64,000 bases of DNA from Flavihumibacter sp. ZG627 (lineage in GTDB: Bacteria > Bacteroidota > Bacteroidia > Chitinophagales > Chitinophagaceae): positions 372,001 through 436,000 of the forward strand of contig NZ_JPHF01000004.1 of assembly GCF_000814325.1 (NCBI RefSeq), written 5' to 3'. Shown one piece after another: positions 8,193 through 15,616 of the stretch (position 1 is the stretch's first letter; each line of letters begins with the position of its first letter). A program made the position numbers and the translations under genes. The notes beneath the pieces are model-generated. The model did no database searches. It had not been told where the DNA came from and saw nothing but the letters and a program-made list of their open reading frames with translations.

Positions 8193-9208
8193 TGGAGACG
8201 CAGAAAGAGAATTTCAGGGTACAGCAATGGGTGGTATTGGTAGCCGTTATATTATTTGGTCTTAAGATCGCCGCCTATTTTCTGACCCGCTCGGTTTCAA
8301 TCCTCACAGATGCACTTGAAAGTACAGTGAATGTGATCTCTGGTTTCATCGGGCTATATAGTCTGTATGTTGCTTCCAAGCCCCGTGACATGGATCATCC
8401 TTACGGTCATGGAAAAGCTGAATTTATTTCAGCAGCAGTTGAAGGAACATTGATAATGATTGCCGGACTCATCATTATTTATGAGTCAATAAATAATTTC
8501 ATACACCCACACCAACTTAAGCAGCTTGATACCGGTATGATACTGGTTGCAATTGCAGGAGTGGTGAATTATATAATGGGTTATATAGCAATAAGGCGTG
8601 GCCGAAAAAACAATTCACTGGCGCTCATGGCAAGCGGCAGGCATCTTCAATCAGATACATATTCTACCATCGGAATACTGATTGGAGTAGCATTAATATG
8701 GTTCACCGGTATACAGCTGATAGATAATATTGTGGCGATGATCTTTGCCTTTATCATCATATTTACCGGATACCGGATCTTGCGTGAATCTCTTGCCGGT
8801 ATTATGGATGAGGCTGATGAAGAGTTACTGGGAAAGATGGTGGACACCCTCAATAAAGAGCGGCGAATACATTGGATAGACCTCCATAATTTGCGGGTCA
8901 TCAAGTATGGAAGTATTCTTCATGTTGACTGCCACCTTACTGTTCCATGGTACCTGAATGTACGGGAAGCTCATGTAGAAGTGGAAGCTTTGAGCAAACG
9001 CATAAGAGAAGAATTCGGAGATACCATTGAGCTATTTGTACATTCTGACGGATGCCTGGAATTTTCCTGCCCAATCTGCGCAAAAGCTGATTGCACCGTC
9101 AGGAAACATCCCTTTGAAAAAAGAATTGAGTGGACTATTGAGAACATATTATCAGATGAAAAACATAAGCTTCCCGGCACATCGGATGCTTTGAATAAAT
9201 CCACCTAA
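8192..9208 (+). CDS. Cation diffusion facilitator (CDF) transporter with variant metal site
   Basis: Inner-membrane proton-driven divalent cation exporter of 338 residues. Six membrane helices are followed by a cytosolic dimerisation domain (about 215-290: EADEELLGKMVDTLNKE, then LHVDCHLTVPWYLNV). By alignment with YiiP, the TM5 ligands H151 and D155 (HLQSD) are present. The TM2 pair, usually D/H-xxx-D, reads E43-STV-N47 (ALESTVNVISG), a variant I recall from other Bacteroidota members. The C-terminus adds a cysteine-rich tail CLEFSCPICAKADC (about 289-302), possibly a metal-binding regulator. It is coupled by a one-base overlap to the superoxide dismutase, which suggests a role in manganese or iron balance, though the substrate is not settled. 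Confidence 0.88.
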   Translation: METQKENFRVQQWVVLVAVILFGLKIAAYFLTRSVSILTDALESTVNVISGFIGLYSLYVASKPRDMDHPYGHGKAEFISAAVEGTLIMIAGLIIIYESINNFIHPHQLKQLDTGMILVAIAGVVNYIMGYIAIRRGRKNNSLALMASGRHLQSDTYSTIGILIGVALIWFTGIQLIDNIVAMIFAFIIIFTGYRILRESLAGIMDEADEELLGKMVDTLNKERRIHWIDLHNLRVIKYGSILHVDCHLTVPWYLNVREAHVEVEALSKRIREEFGDTIELFVHSDGCLEFSCPICAKADCTVRKHPFEKRIEWTIENILSDEKHKLPGTSDALNKST

Positions 9209-9232
9209 ATTAGTGGCGATAAAAAGACGAAC

Positions 9233-10606
9233 ATGAACGCATGGAAAGAATACCAGGAACAACATAAAGAAAGGTTTCTGAACGAGTTACTCGAATTATT
9301 GAGAATTCCCAGTGTTAGTGCCCGAAGTGAGCACAAAACAGATATGGTCAAATGCGCCGAAGCAGTGAGGAGCAGTCTTAATAACGCGGGGGCAACCAAA
9401 GTAACTATTTATGAAACTCCGGGGCATCCTATTGTATACGGCGAGCTGATAACTGACCCCGCAAAGCCCACTGTACTGGTATATGGTCATTATGATGTTC
9501 AGCCGCCAGATCCTCTGGAGCTCTGGAACAGCGGCCCCTTTGAGCCTGTAATAAAAGATGGGAAGATCTATGCAAGAGGAGCCTGTGACGATAAAGGCCA
9601 GTTCTATATGCATGTGAAAGCAATGGAAACAATGGTGGCGGGTGGCGAGATGCCGACCAATATTAAGTTTCTGATTGAAGGTGAAGAAGAAGTTGGATCC
9701 CCTAACCTGGCTGAATTTGTGAAAGCCAATAAAGGTCTGCTTGATGCAGATGTTATCCTGATCAGTGATACAGCCATGATCAGTATGGATACCCCTTCCA
9801 TTGATATTGGCGTGCGTGGTTTATCATATATAGAAGTTGAAGTAACCGGGGCAAACCGCGATCTGCATAGTGGAGTTTATGGAGGAGCTGTAGCTAACCC
9901 AATAACCATCCTGGCACAGATGATTGCTTCACTGCATGATGAAAATAATCATGTTACTATTCCCGGTTTTTATGATGACGTGGTGGAAGCAACAACGGAA
10001 GAAAGGGAACTGATGGCGAAAGCTCCATTTAATGAGGACGATTTCAGGAAAGACCTGGGTGTGAAGGCACTATGGGGTGAAAAAGGATATACCACTAATG
10101 AGCGCACAGGCATACGCCCCACCCTTGAGCTTAATGGAATATGGGGTGGCTATACAGGTGAAGGTGCTAAAACTGTACTTCCCTCAAAAGCATATGCAAA
10201 GATCTCCTGCAGGTTGGTTCCAGACCAGCAGAGTGACAAGATCACTAAATTGCTGATAGATCATCTGCTTTCCATCGCTCCTGATAATGTAAGTGTAAAA
10301 GCTTCACTACACCATGGCGGCGAACCATACATGACACCAATAGATTCGGATGGCTATAAAGCGGCTGCTAAGGCCATAGAGGCCACTTTCGGCAAGAAGC
10401 CCATTCCCGTTCGGGGGGGTGGAAGTATTCCTATCTGCGCACTTTTCGAAAAAGAATTGGGACTTAAGATCGTATTTATGGGATTTGGACTGGATAGTGA
10501 TAATCTGCATTCTCCCAATGAAAAATATGACCTTGTAAACTATTATAAGGGCATAGAGACCATACCCTATTTCCATACCTATTTCGCAGAATTGCTGGAA
10601 CATTAA
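9233..10606 (+). CDS. M20 family metallo-dipeptidase (CNDP/PepV-like)
   Basis: Zinc-dependent dipeptidase, 457 residues. Catalytic-domain motifs are VLVYGHYDVQPPD (H81 and D83 region), ARGACDDKGQF (bridging Asp), GEEEVGSPN (general base and metal Glu) and SDTAM. The inserted dimerisation domain starts near RDLHSGVYGG, a signature of the carnosinase-like CNDP branch. The last metal His lies in GLDSDNLHSPNEKYDL. There is no signal peptide, so it is probably cytosolic and involved in peptide turnover. It follows the CDF gene by 24 bases and precedes hslR by 31 bases on the same strand, so all may share a transcript. Confidence 0.9.
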   Translation: MNAWKEYQEQHKERFLNELLELLRIPSVSARSEHKTDMVKCAEAVRSSLNNAGATKVTIYETPGHPIVYGELITDPAKPTVLVYGHYDVQPPDPLELWNSGPFEPVIKDGKIYARGACDDKGQFYMHVKAMETMVAGGEMPTNIKFLIEGEEEVGSPNLAEFVKANKGLLDADVILISDTAMISMDTPSIDIGVRGLSYIEVEVTGANRDLHSGVYGGAVANPITILAQMIASLHDENNHVTIPGFYDDVVEATTEERELMAKAPFNEDDFRKDLGVKALWGEKGYTTNERTGIRPTLELNGIWGGYTGEGAKTVLPSKAYAKISCRLVPDQQSDKITKLLIDHLLSIAPDNVSVKASLHHGGEPYMTPIDSDGYKAAAKAIEATFGKKPIPVRGGGSIPICALFEKELGLKIVFMGFGLDSDNLHSPNEKYDLVNYYKGIETIPYFHTYFAELLEH

Positions 10607-10637
10607 AAACTGATAAAGCCAATTATTCAGTAATTAA

Positions 10638-11018
10638 ATGGAAAAAATCAGACTCGACAAATATCTTTGGTCCATCCGCCTTTTCAAGACCCGGAGTATA
10701 GCTTCGGAGGCTATTGATAAGGGGAGGGTAAAAATGGACGGAGTTGCGGTGAAGGCATCCAGGGCCGTAGCAATAGGTGATGAATATGAGGTCAGGACCG
10801 AGGCCCGCAAATGGGTAATCAGGGTGGCTGACCTTCTCAGCAAACGTGTACAGTACAGCGAGGCCATTAAATTCTATGAAGACCTTACTCCTGAGGAAGA
10901 ACTGGAAAGAATAAGCTTCCAGGCAGCCAGCTTTCATACCGGAAAGCGGTTGAGCAAAGTAGGCAGGCCCACCAAGAAAGATCGCCGCGATATGGACAAT
11001 TTTACCACAGAAGACTGA
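10638..11018 (+). CDS. hslR: HslR-like S4-domain RNA-binding protein
   Basis: Small RNA-binding protein of the Hsp15 type. In Escherichia coli Hsp15 binds 50S subunits that still carry a nascent chain and helps rescue stalled ribosomes. The S4 domain occupies residues 3-65: IRLDKYLWSIRLFKTRSIAS, EAIDKGRVKMDGVAVKAS, and GDEYEVRTEARKWVIRV. The C-terminal part is charged and ends GRPTKKDRRDMDNFTTED, as in the family. Length (126) matches Hsp15 (133). About 285 bases without a recognisable gene follow, in which I see only AT-rich spacer with no clear hairpin. Confidence 0.9.
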   Translation: MEKIRLDKYLWSIRLFKTRSIASEAIDKGRVKMDGVAVKASRAVAIGDEYEVRTEARKWVIRVADLLSKRVQYSEAIKFYEDLTPEEELERISFQAASFHTGKRLSKVGRPTKKDRRDMDNFTTED

Positions 11019-11303
11019 TATACCTAATATACCTGATTTTCTTCCCATCTGCCCCGGTACAGAGTTACCCCTAAGGCTGATAAAAGTCAACCCATGACAC
11101 TCTTCAAGTCATGATTTAGGGCTTCCCATAAGGATATTTTTGTGACGGTGATAAGATCATGTAAGCCTTCGGCTACAGGAAATCCACAGCTTAATGCAGC
11201 TGATTTTCGGGTACTGGAACTGAACTGATCATCAACCCAAGCAGGAATAAGGAAACAATAAACTGAGCGAAATCAGATGTATTTATCTATTAATTGGAAA
11301 GTT

Positions 11304-11729
11304 ATGACCATTCAGATAGCTGAAACCCGACACCTTAAGGAAGTACAGCAGGATTTTAATAACTACTTTCCTTTCCTGAAGATCGAATTCTTCCGGAAAC
11401 AGCATGGTGTTGAAAAACCTTCACCCGCGCAGAGGATGTTTGCTCATACCCTGAAGATTGGAGATGTGCGTATTACCAAAGAGGAAGGTGAACTGGAGGT
11501 GGAACCTGCAATGACAGTAGCTGAACTTGAACAGAATTTATGGAAGCGGTTTGGTTTGGCAGTGCAGGTATTCCGAAAGTCTGGCAATCTCTGGCTGGAA
11601 ACAACTATGACTGACAAATGGACACTTCGCCAACAGAATGATCATGGCCGTGAGATAAGCAGTCCTAACAATACTAACCCTAAACCTGCTGCTGCTGAGG
11701 ATTTCGAATTGCAGCGGGGAGAAGACTAA
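11304..11729 (+). CDS. Conserved hypothetical protein upstream of the cbb3 locus
   Basis: I cannot name this family. From ATG 11304 it gives 141 residues with a compact, soluble N-terminal region (IQIAETRHLKEVQQDFNNYF, PFLKIEFFRK) and a mixed alpha/beta middle (MTVAELEQNLWKRFGLAVQV, FRKSGNLWLETTMTDKWTL). The C-terminal tail is polar and low-complexity (SSPNNTNPKPAAAEDFE). The pattern of an N-terminal FPFL-x-EFF segment recurs, as I recall, in Bacteroidota genes near oxidase loci, which is an impression and not a verified link. ATG 11277 is an alternative start, nine codons earlier. It is convergent with the REC-CRP regulator, 26 bases away. Confidence 0.65.
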   Translation: MTIQIAETRHLKEVQQDFNNYFPFLKIEFFRKQHGVEKPSPAQRMFAHTLKIGDVRITKEEGELEVEPAMTVAELEQNLWKRFGLAVQVFRKSGNLWLETTMTDKWTLRQQNDHGREISSPNNTNPKPAAAEDFELQRGED

Positions 11730-11755
11730 TAACGGTCAATTATATATCAGGTGGC

Positions 11756-12811
11756 TCAGTATAATAAATTACTGAGTTTGGCAAGATCAGTAATGCGGAT
11801 CTTGCCTTCTTTTATTTCAATAAGTTTCTCCGATTTAAAATCGCTCAGCGTCCGGATAAGTGATTCAGTTGCTGTACCAACATATTGGGCTATATCTTCC
11901 CGGGAAATGTCGATGGGCACAGGTTCTGATCCGGCGTTAAATTTATGCTGGATATCTACCAGGGCCTTGGCCACCCGTTTGCGCAGAGAGTCATAGGCCA
12001 GGTGAAGAAGGCGGTCTTCCTTATCTTTTACATTCCCGGTAATGAGCTTTATGAATTTGCCTGCTATGGTCATATCATTGAATACAGCCTGCAGGAAATC
12101 CTCGCGTGGAATCATAGCCAGCTCTGCTTCTTCCAGTACTTCAGCGGTATCTTCATAAGTGCTGTTCTCCAGTAAAGCAACATAACCTATATAATCACCC
12201 GTACTATACAGATTGGTTATATATTCCTTACCATCCTCATGCAGGCGGTATGCCTTCACCTTACCGGATTTTAAATAGTATAGGTATTTAGGTCTTTTAC
12301 CCTCACTGTAGACCTGCTGTCTTTTTGAAAGAAATTCTGTCTCATATTGTTCCGGATCCATATGCATGAATCCCGATTCCTTAAGATCCTGCATAAGTTC
12401 ATTCATCCCCTTTTCTGTACCTGTATATTTATGCTGAAGTATATCCTGCTTCTTCAGGCGGATCTCTATTGCATTAAGTAATTCTATATCATCGAAAGGC
12501 TTTGTAATAAAATCGTCGGCTCCCATTTCCATTCCTTTCCTGAAATCACTTCTCTCCACTTTGGCCGTAAGAAAGATGAAAGGCACATGCTCCGTTTCGG
12601 GATTCTTTCGCAGGAGATGTAGTACTCCGTAACCATCAAGCTCGGGCATCATAATATCGCAAACTACCAGATCAGGCTTCTCAACAAGGGCGAGCTCCAC
12701 TCCTTTTTTGCCATTCTCGGCTGTAAAGGCATGGTATCCCCCCAGTGTGAGTATTTCAGCAATATTTTCACGGATCTCATTGTGGTCGTCGATGATCAGA
12801 ATACGTTTCAT
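11756..12811 (-). CDS. Response regulator with Crp/Fnr output: REC + cNMP-fold + HTH_Crp fusion
   Basis: A 351-residue transcription regulator. The receiver domain (1-120) has acidic D8/D9, phosphoacceptor D52 (VVCDIMMPELDG), T82 and K104. It is joined to a cyclic-nucleotide-fold domain (about 150-250: RPKYLYYLKSGKVKAYRLHE, TGDYIGYVALLEN) and a Crp winged helix (about 268-345, with recognition region ISREDIAQYVGTATESLIRT). The only cysteine, C51, is in the receiver, so it lacks the Fe-S cysteines of true FNR and should be controlled by phosphorylation. It is divergent from ccoI with 172 bases between, and a PAS histidine kinase sits at the other end of the oxidase locus. It plausibly plays the combined FixJ plus FixK role for cbb3 expression. 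Confidence 0.92.
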   Translation of the reverse strand: MKRILIIDDHNEIRENIAEILTLGGYHAFTAENGKKGVELALVEKPDLVVCDIMMPELDGYGVLHLLRKNPETEHVPFIFLTAKVERSDFRKGMEMGADDFITKPFDDIELLNAIEIRLKKQDILQHKYTGTEKGMNELMQDLKESGFMHMDPEQYETEFLSKRQQVYSEGKRPKYLYYLKSGKVKAYRLHEDGKEYITNLYSTGDYIGYVALLENSTYEDTAEVLEEAELAMIPREDFLQAVFNDMTIAGKFIKLITGNVKDKEDRLLHLAYDSLRKRVAKALVDIQHKFNAGSEPVPIDISREDIAQYVGTATESLIRTLSDFKSEKLIEIKEGKIRITDLAKLSNLLY

Positions 12812-12844
12812 CCCGAGTATTTAAATTGAAAAAGTTGCAAAATG

Positions 12845-12894
12845 TTTGATTTGCAGCCTCAAATAAACGAAAATGCGGTGATTGAGAAAAATCA
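12845..12894. promoter_or_regulatory. Candidate operator repeats between the REC-CRP gene and ccoI
   Basis: Two imperfect dyads lie in this divergent promoter region: TTTGA (12845-12849) with TCAAA (12859-12863), and TGATT (12879-12883) with AATCA (12890-12894). They look like Crp/Fnr half-sites, but the spacers (9 and 6 bases between the five-base arms) do not match the standard FNR box TTGAT-N4-ATCAA. Confidence 0.25.
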
Positions 12895-12983
12895 GTTCCT
12901 ACCCTGAATCTAATCACTACCACTGAAAACGCTTAAATTTAGTTTAGCGCAAAATATTTTGGGTGCCTATAGCTGTAAATAAA

Positions 12984-15347
12984 ATGACCGCCTGTTATCA
13001 CTGCGGAGAAGATTGTATTGATGGTTATATTCTTCATGAAGAACAACCATTCTGTTGTGAAGGCTGCAAAACCGTATACCAACTTCTAAGCCACAATGGG
13101 CTCTGTGATTACTATGACCTTAACGCCAACCCGGGCCAGAGCCTTCGGAAGCCAATCAGAAAAGACAAATTCTCTTACCTTGAAGACGATAAGATCCAGC
13201 AACAATTAATAAGCTTCAGGAATGAAGAACAGACTCATATTAATTTTTACCTTCCACACATTCATTGCAGTTCCTGCCTTTACCTTCTTGAAAACCTGCA
13301 TAAGCTTAACAGGGCTGTTGTACGAACCACTGTAAATTTTTCACAAAAGGAGGTTGATATCATTTTTAATCATGGCAAAACAAACCTACGCGAAGTAGCG
13401 GAATTGCTCACCAATATTGGATATGAACCATATATTTCACTTAACCAGCTGAAGGATAAAAAACCGCGGTTGCCAAGAACGATGATCTATCAACTTGGTG
13501 TTGCGGGCTTCTGTTTTGTGAATATCATGCTGATGAGTTTCCCGGAATACCTGGGACTTGAATCTGCTGAGAAGCACCTGCAATACGCCTTCCGATATCT
13601 TAACCTTATTCTTGCTTTACCCGTACTCCTCTTCAGTGCCCAACCTTTTTACGAATCAGCCTGGAAAAGCCTGCAGCACCGGTTTCTGAATATTGACGCG
13701 CCCATTGTGCTCGCTATATGGGTAACCTTTTTCCGAAGCATTTTTGAGGTACTTACAGATACCGGCAGTGGTTATTTCGATTCTTTTGCCGGAATTGTTT
13801 TCTTCATGCTTATTGGTCGCGTATTACAGGATAAAACTTACCAGCAATTATCTTTTGAGCGCGACTATACCGCATATTTTCCCATTGCTATCACGGTACT
13901 TAAGGAGGATAAAGAATTACCTACCGCGCTGCCCGATATCAAAGCCGGTGATACTTTACTTATACATAATGAAGAACTGGTTCCTGCAGATGGTATTCTA
14001 ACCCGGGGAAAAGCTTTTATCGATTATAGTTTTGTGACTGGTGAATCATTACCTGTTCTTAAGGAAATGGGGGAGATCATTTACGCGGGGGGCAAACAAA
14101 CAGGTGGTAATATGGAACTACTTGTAGTAAAAGAAGTATCACAAAGCTACCTAACACGGTTGTGGAACCAGGGCGATGAAAAATCAACGGAAGAAAAAGG
14201 GGTATCATTTGTACATCTGCTAAGCAGGTATTTCACCTATATAGTATTTACCATCGCAACTATCAGTGCGATTTACTGGAGCATATTTGACAGCAGCCGA
14301 ATCTGGCCGGCAGTTACAGCAATATTGATCATAGCCTGTCCATGTGCACTTCTCCTGTCTAACAGTTTCACCAATGGGAATATCCTTAGAATCCTGGGGA
14401 GAAATAAGCTTTACCTGCGCAATGCCCAGGCCATTGAGGAAATGGCGACCATTGACCATATAGTTTTTGATAAAACCGGAACACTTACCACTACCCAGCA
14501 GCATGATATCGCATTTGAAGGAGAACCTCTTTCCAAAGTTGATCGGGAAGCTGTTTCAGCGCTGGCCTCTCAATCGGGGCATCCACTCAGCAAAGCCCTG
14601 GTAAAGCAACTAGGCAGAAACCACCTTACAGTTGAGGGATTTCGCGACCATACCGGTAAGGGCATTGAGGGTATGGTCAATGGTGTTTTATATGCGCTAG
14701 GCTCCCATACTTATTTAACGGGACAAGAAGGCAGCTCTGAAGGAACCAGGGTTTACCTGGCCAAGGGAAAAAGCATATGTGGCTATTTCAGTTTCCGCAA
14801 TCATTACCGCGATACGGTGTATGAGTTGCTTCGTGACCTGCGTACAGAACATAAAATTTCTGTTATTTCAGGAGATAATCCAGGCGAAAGACAGGCATTA
14901 GAAAAACTTGCAGGCCGGAACACTACCATTCTTTTCAACCAGAAACCACATGATAAACTTGCCTATATCAAACACCTTCAGAGGCGGGGTAAGAAAGTCA
15001 TGATGGTTGGCGATGGACTTAATGATGCCATTGCCATGCGTGAAAGCAACCTGGGGATTGCGTTAGCAGAAGATACCAACAGCTTTACTCCTGCAAGTGA
15101 TGGCATTATGGAGTCAATGCAACTGGGTAAACTTCATCGCTTCATCAAACTGAGCAGAGCAAACAGGATGATCGTTATGGCGAGCTTTGTTATGAGCATT
15201 GTTTATAATATAATAGGGCTTTCCTTCGCGGTTCAGGGTGATCTAAGCCCGCTGGTTGCAGCCATTCTTATGCCTGCCAGCTCTCTAAGTATCATTGCAC
15301 TCACTTTTAGCGCTACCAATCTCACCGCCAGGTGGCTTAAACTATGA
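12984..15347 (+). CDS. ccoI: CcoI-type heavy-metal P1B-ATPase
   Basis: Copper-transporting P-type ATPase needed to supply copper for cbb3 oxidase assembly. From ATG 12984 it has 787 residues. The N-terminus carries a cysteine cluster (CYHCGEDC, then FCCEGCKTVYQLL) typical of CcoI, then an HMA domain with IHCSSCLYLLENL. Membrane helices lead to the CPC ion motif (IIACPCALLLSN). The actuator loop holds FVTGESLPV, the phosphorylation motif is DKTGTLTTTQ, and the nucleotide-binding HP motif is SGHPLSKAL. The hinge is VGDGLNDAIAM. A GTG at 12963 would add seven residues. It heads the plus-strand cbb3 operon, divergent from the regulator gene. Confidence 0.93.
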   Translation: MTACYHCGEDCIDGYILHEEQPFCCEGCKTVYQLLSHNGLCDYYDLNANPGQSLRKPIRKDKFSYLEDDKIQQQLISFRNEEQTHINFYLPHIHCSSCLYLLENLHKLNRAVVRTTVNFSQKEVDIIFNHGKTNLREVAELLTNIGYEPYISLNQLKDKKPRLPRTMIYQLGVAGFCFVNIMLMSFPEYLGLESAEKHLQYAFRYLNLILALPVLLFSAQPFYESAWKSLQHRFLNIDAPIVLAIWVTFFRSIFEVLTDTGSGYFDSFAGIVFFMLIGRVLQDKTYQQLSFERDYTAYFPIAITVLKEDKELPTALPDIKAGDTLLIHNEELVPADGILTRGKAFIDYSFVTGESLPVLKEMGEIIYAGGKQTGGNMELLVVKEVSQSYLTRLWNQGDEKSTEEKGVSFVHLLSRYFTYIVFTIATISAIYWSIFDSSRIWPAVTAILIIACPCALLLSNSFTNGNILRILGRNKLYLRNAQAIEEMATIDHIVFDKTGTLTTTQQHDIAFEGEPLSKVDREAVSALASQSGHPLSKALVKQLGRNHLTVEGFRDHTGKGIEGMVNGVLYALGSHTYLTGQEGSSEGTRVYLAKGKSICGYFSFRNHYRDTVYELLRDLRTEHKISVISGDNPGERQALEKLAGRNTTILFNQKPHDKLAYIKHLQRRGKKVMMVGDGLNDAIAMRESNLGIALAEDTNSFTPASDGIMESMQLGKLHRFIKLSRANRMIVMASFVMSIVYNIIGLSFAVQGDLSPLVAAILMPASSLSIIALTFSATNLTARWLKL

Positions 15348-15431
15348 CGGTGAGTAAAATCACCTGAATTTGTGAGTATGATCATAATTCTCACTATGCG
15401 CTGAAGATACTTTTACAAAAATTTACCAGGC

Positions 15432-15596
15432 ATGGGTGTAATCATATTGCTTCTAATTGCAAGTATCGCTGTTGCGGCGATATTCCTGCTCGGATTTATA
15501 TGGAGCGTCAAAGACGGTCAATATGAAGATGAGTTTTCTCCTCCGGTCAGAATGCTATTCGATGATAAACCCGGCAATGATAGTCCAGAAAAATAA
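15432..15596 (+). CDS. ccoS: CcoS, small cbb3 oxidase assembly protein
   Basis: A 54-residue single-pass membrane protein missed by length cut-offs. It starts MGVIILLLIASIAVAAIFLL, one helix of about 22 residues, followed by the conserved tail GFIWSVKDGQYEDEFSPPVR in which the WSVKDGQYED segment is the CcoS signature. In Rhodobacter CcoS is required to insert cofactors into the oxidase. It lies 84 bases after ccoI and 20 bases before ccoNO, the standard order. Confidence 0.92.
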   Translation: MGVIILLLIASIAVAAIFLLGFIWSVKDGQYEDEFSPPVRMLFDDKPGNDSPEK

Positions 15597-15616
15597 CCTG
15601 ATAAACAGTCCCTCTT

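Noticed and set aside
11019-11303. Small protein or RNA in the gap after hslR
   Set aside because: Frames are short and stop-rich, and no hairpin or recognisable domain was found.
11756-12811. Calling the regulator FNR
   Set aside because: It lacks the Fe-S cysteines and has a receiver domain, so it is not a canonical oxygen-sensing FNR.
13744-14504. Plus- and minus-strand ORFs inside ccoI
   Set aside because: The ccoI reading frame has all P-type ATPase motifs; the others lack any.
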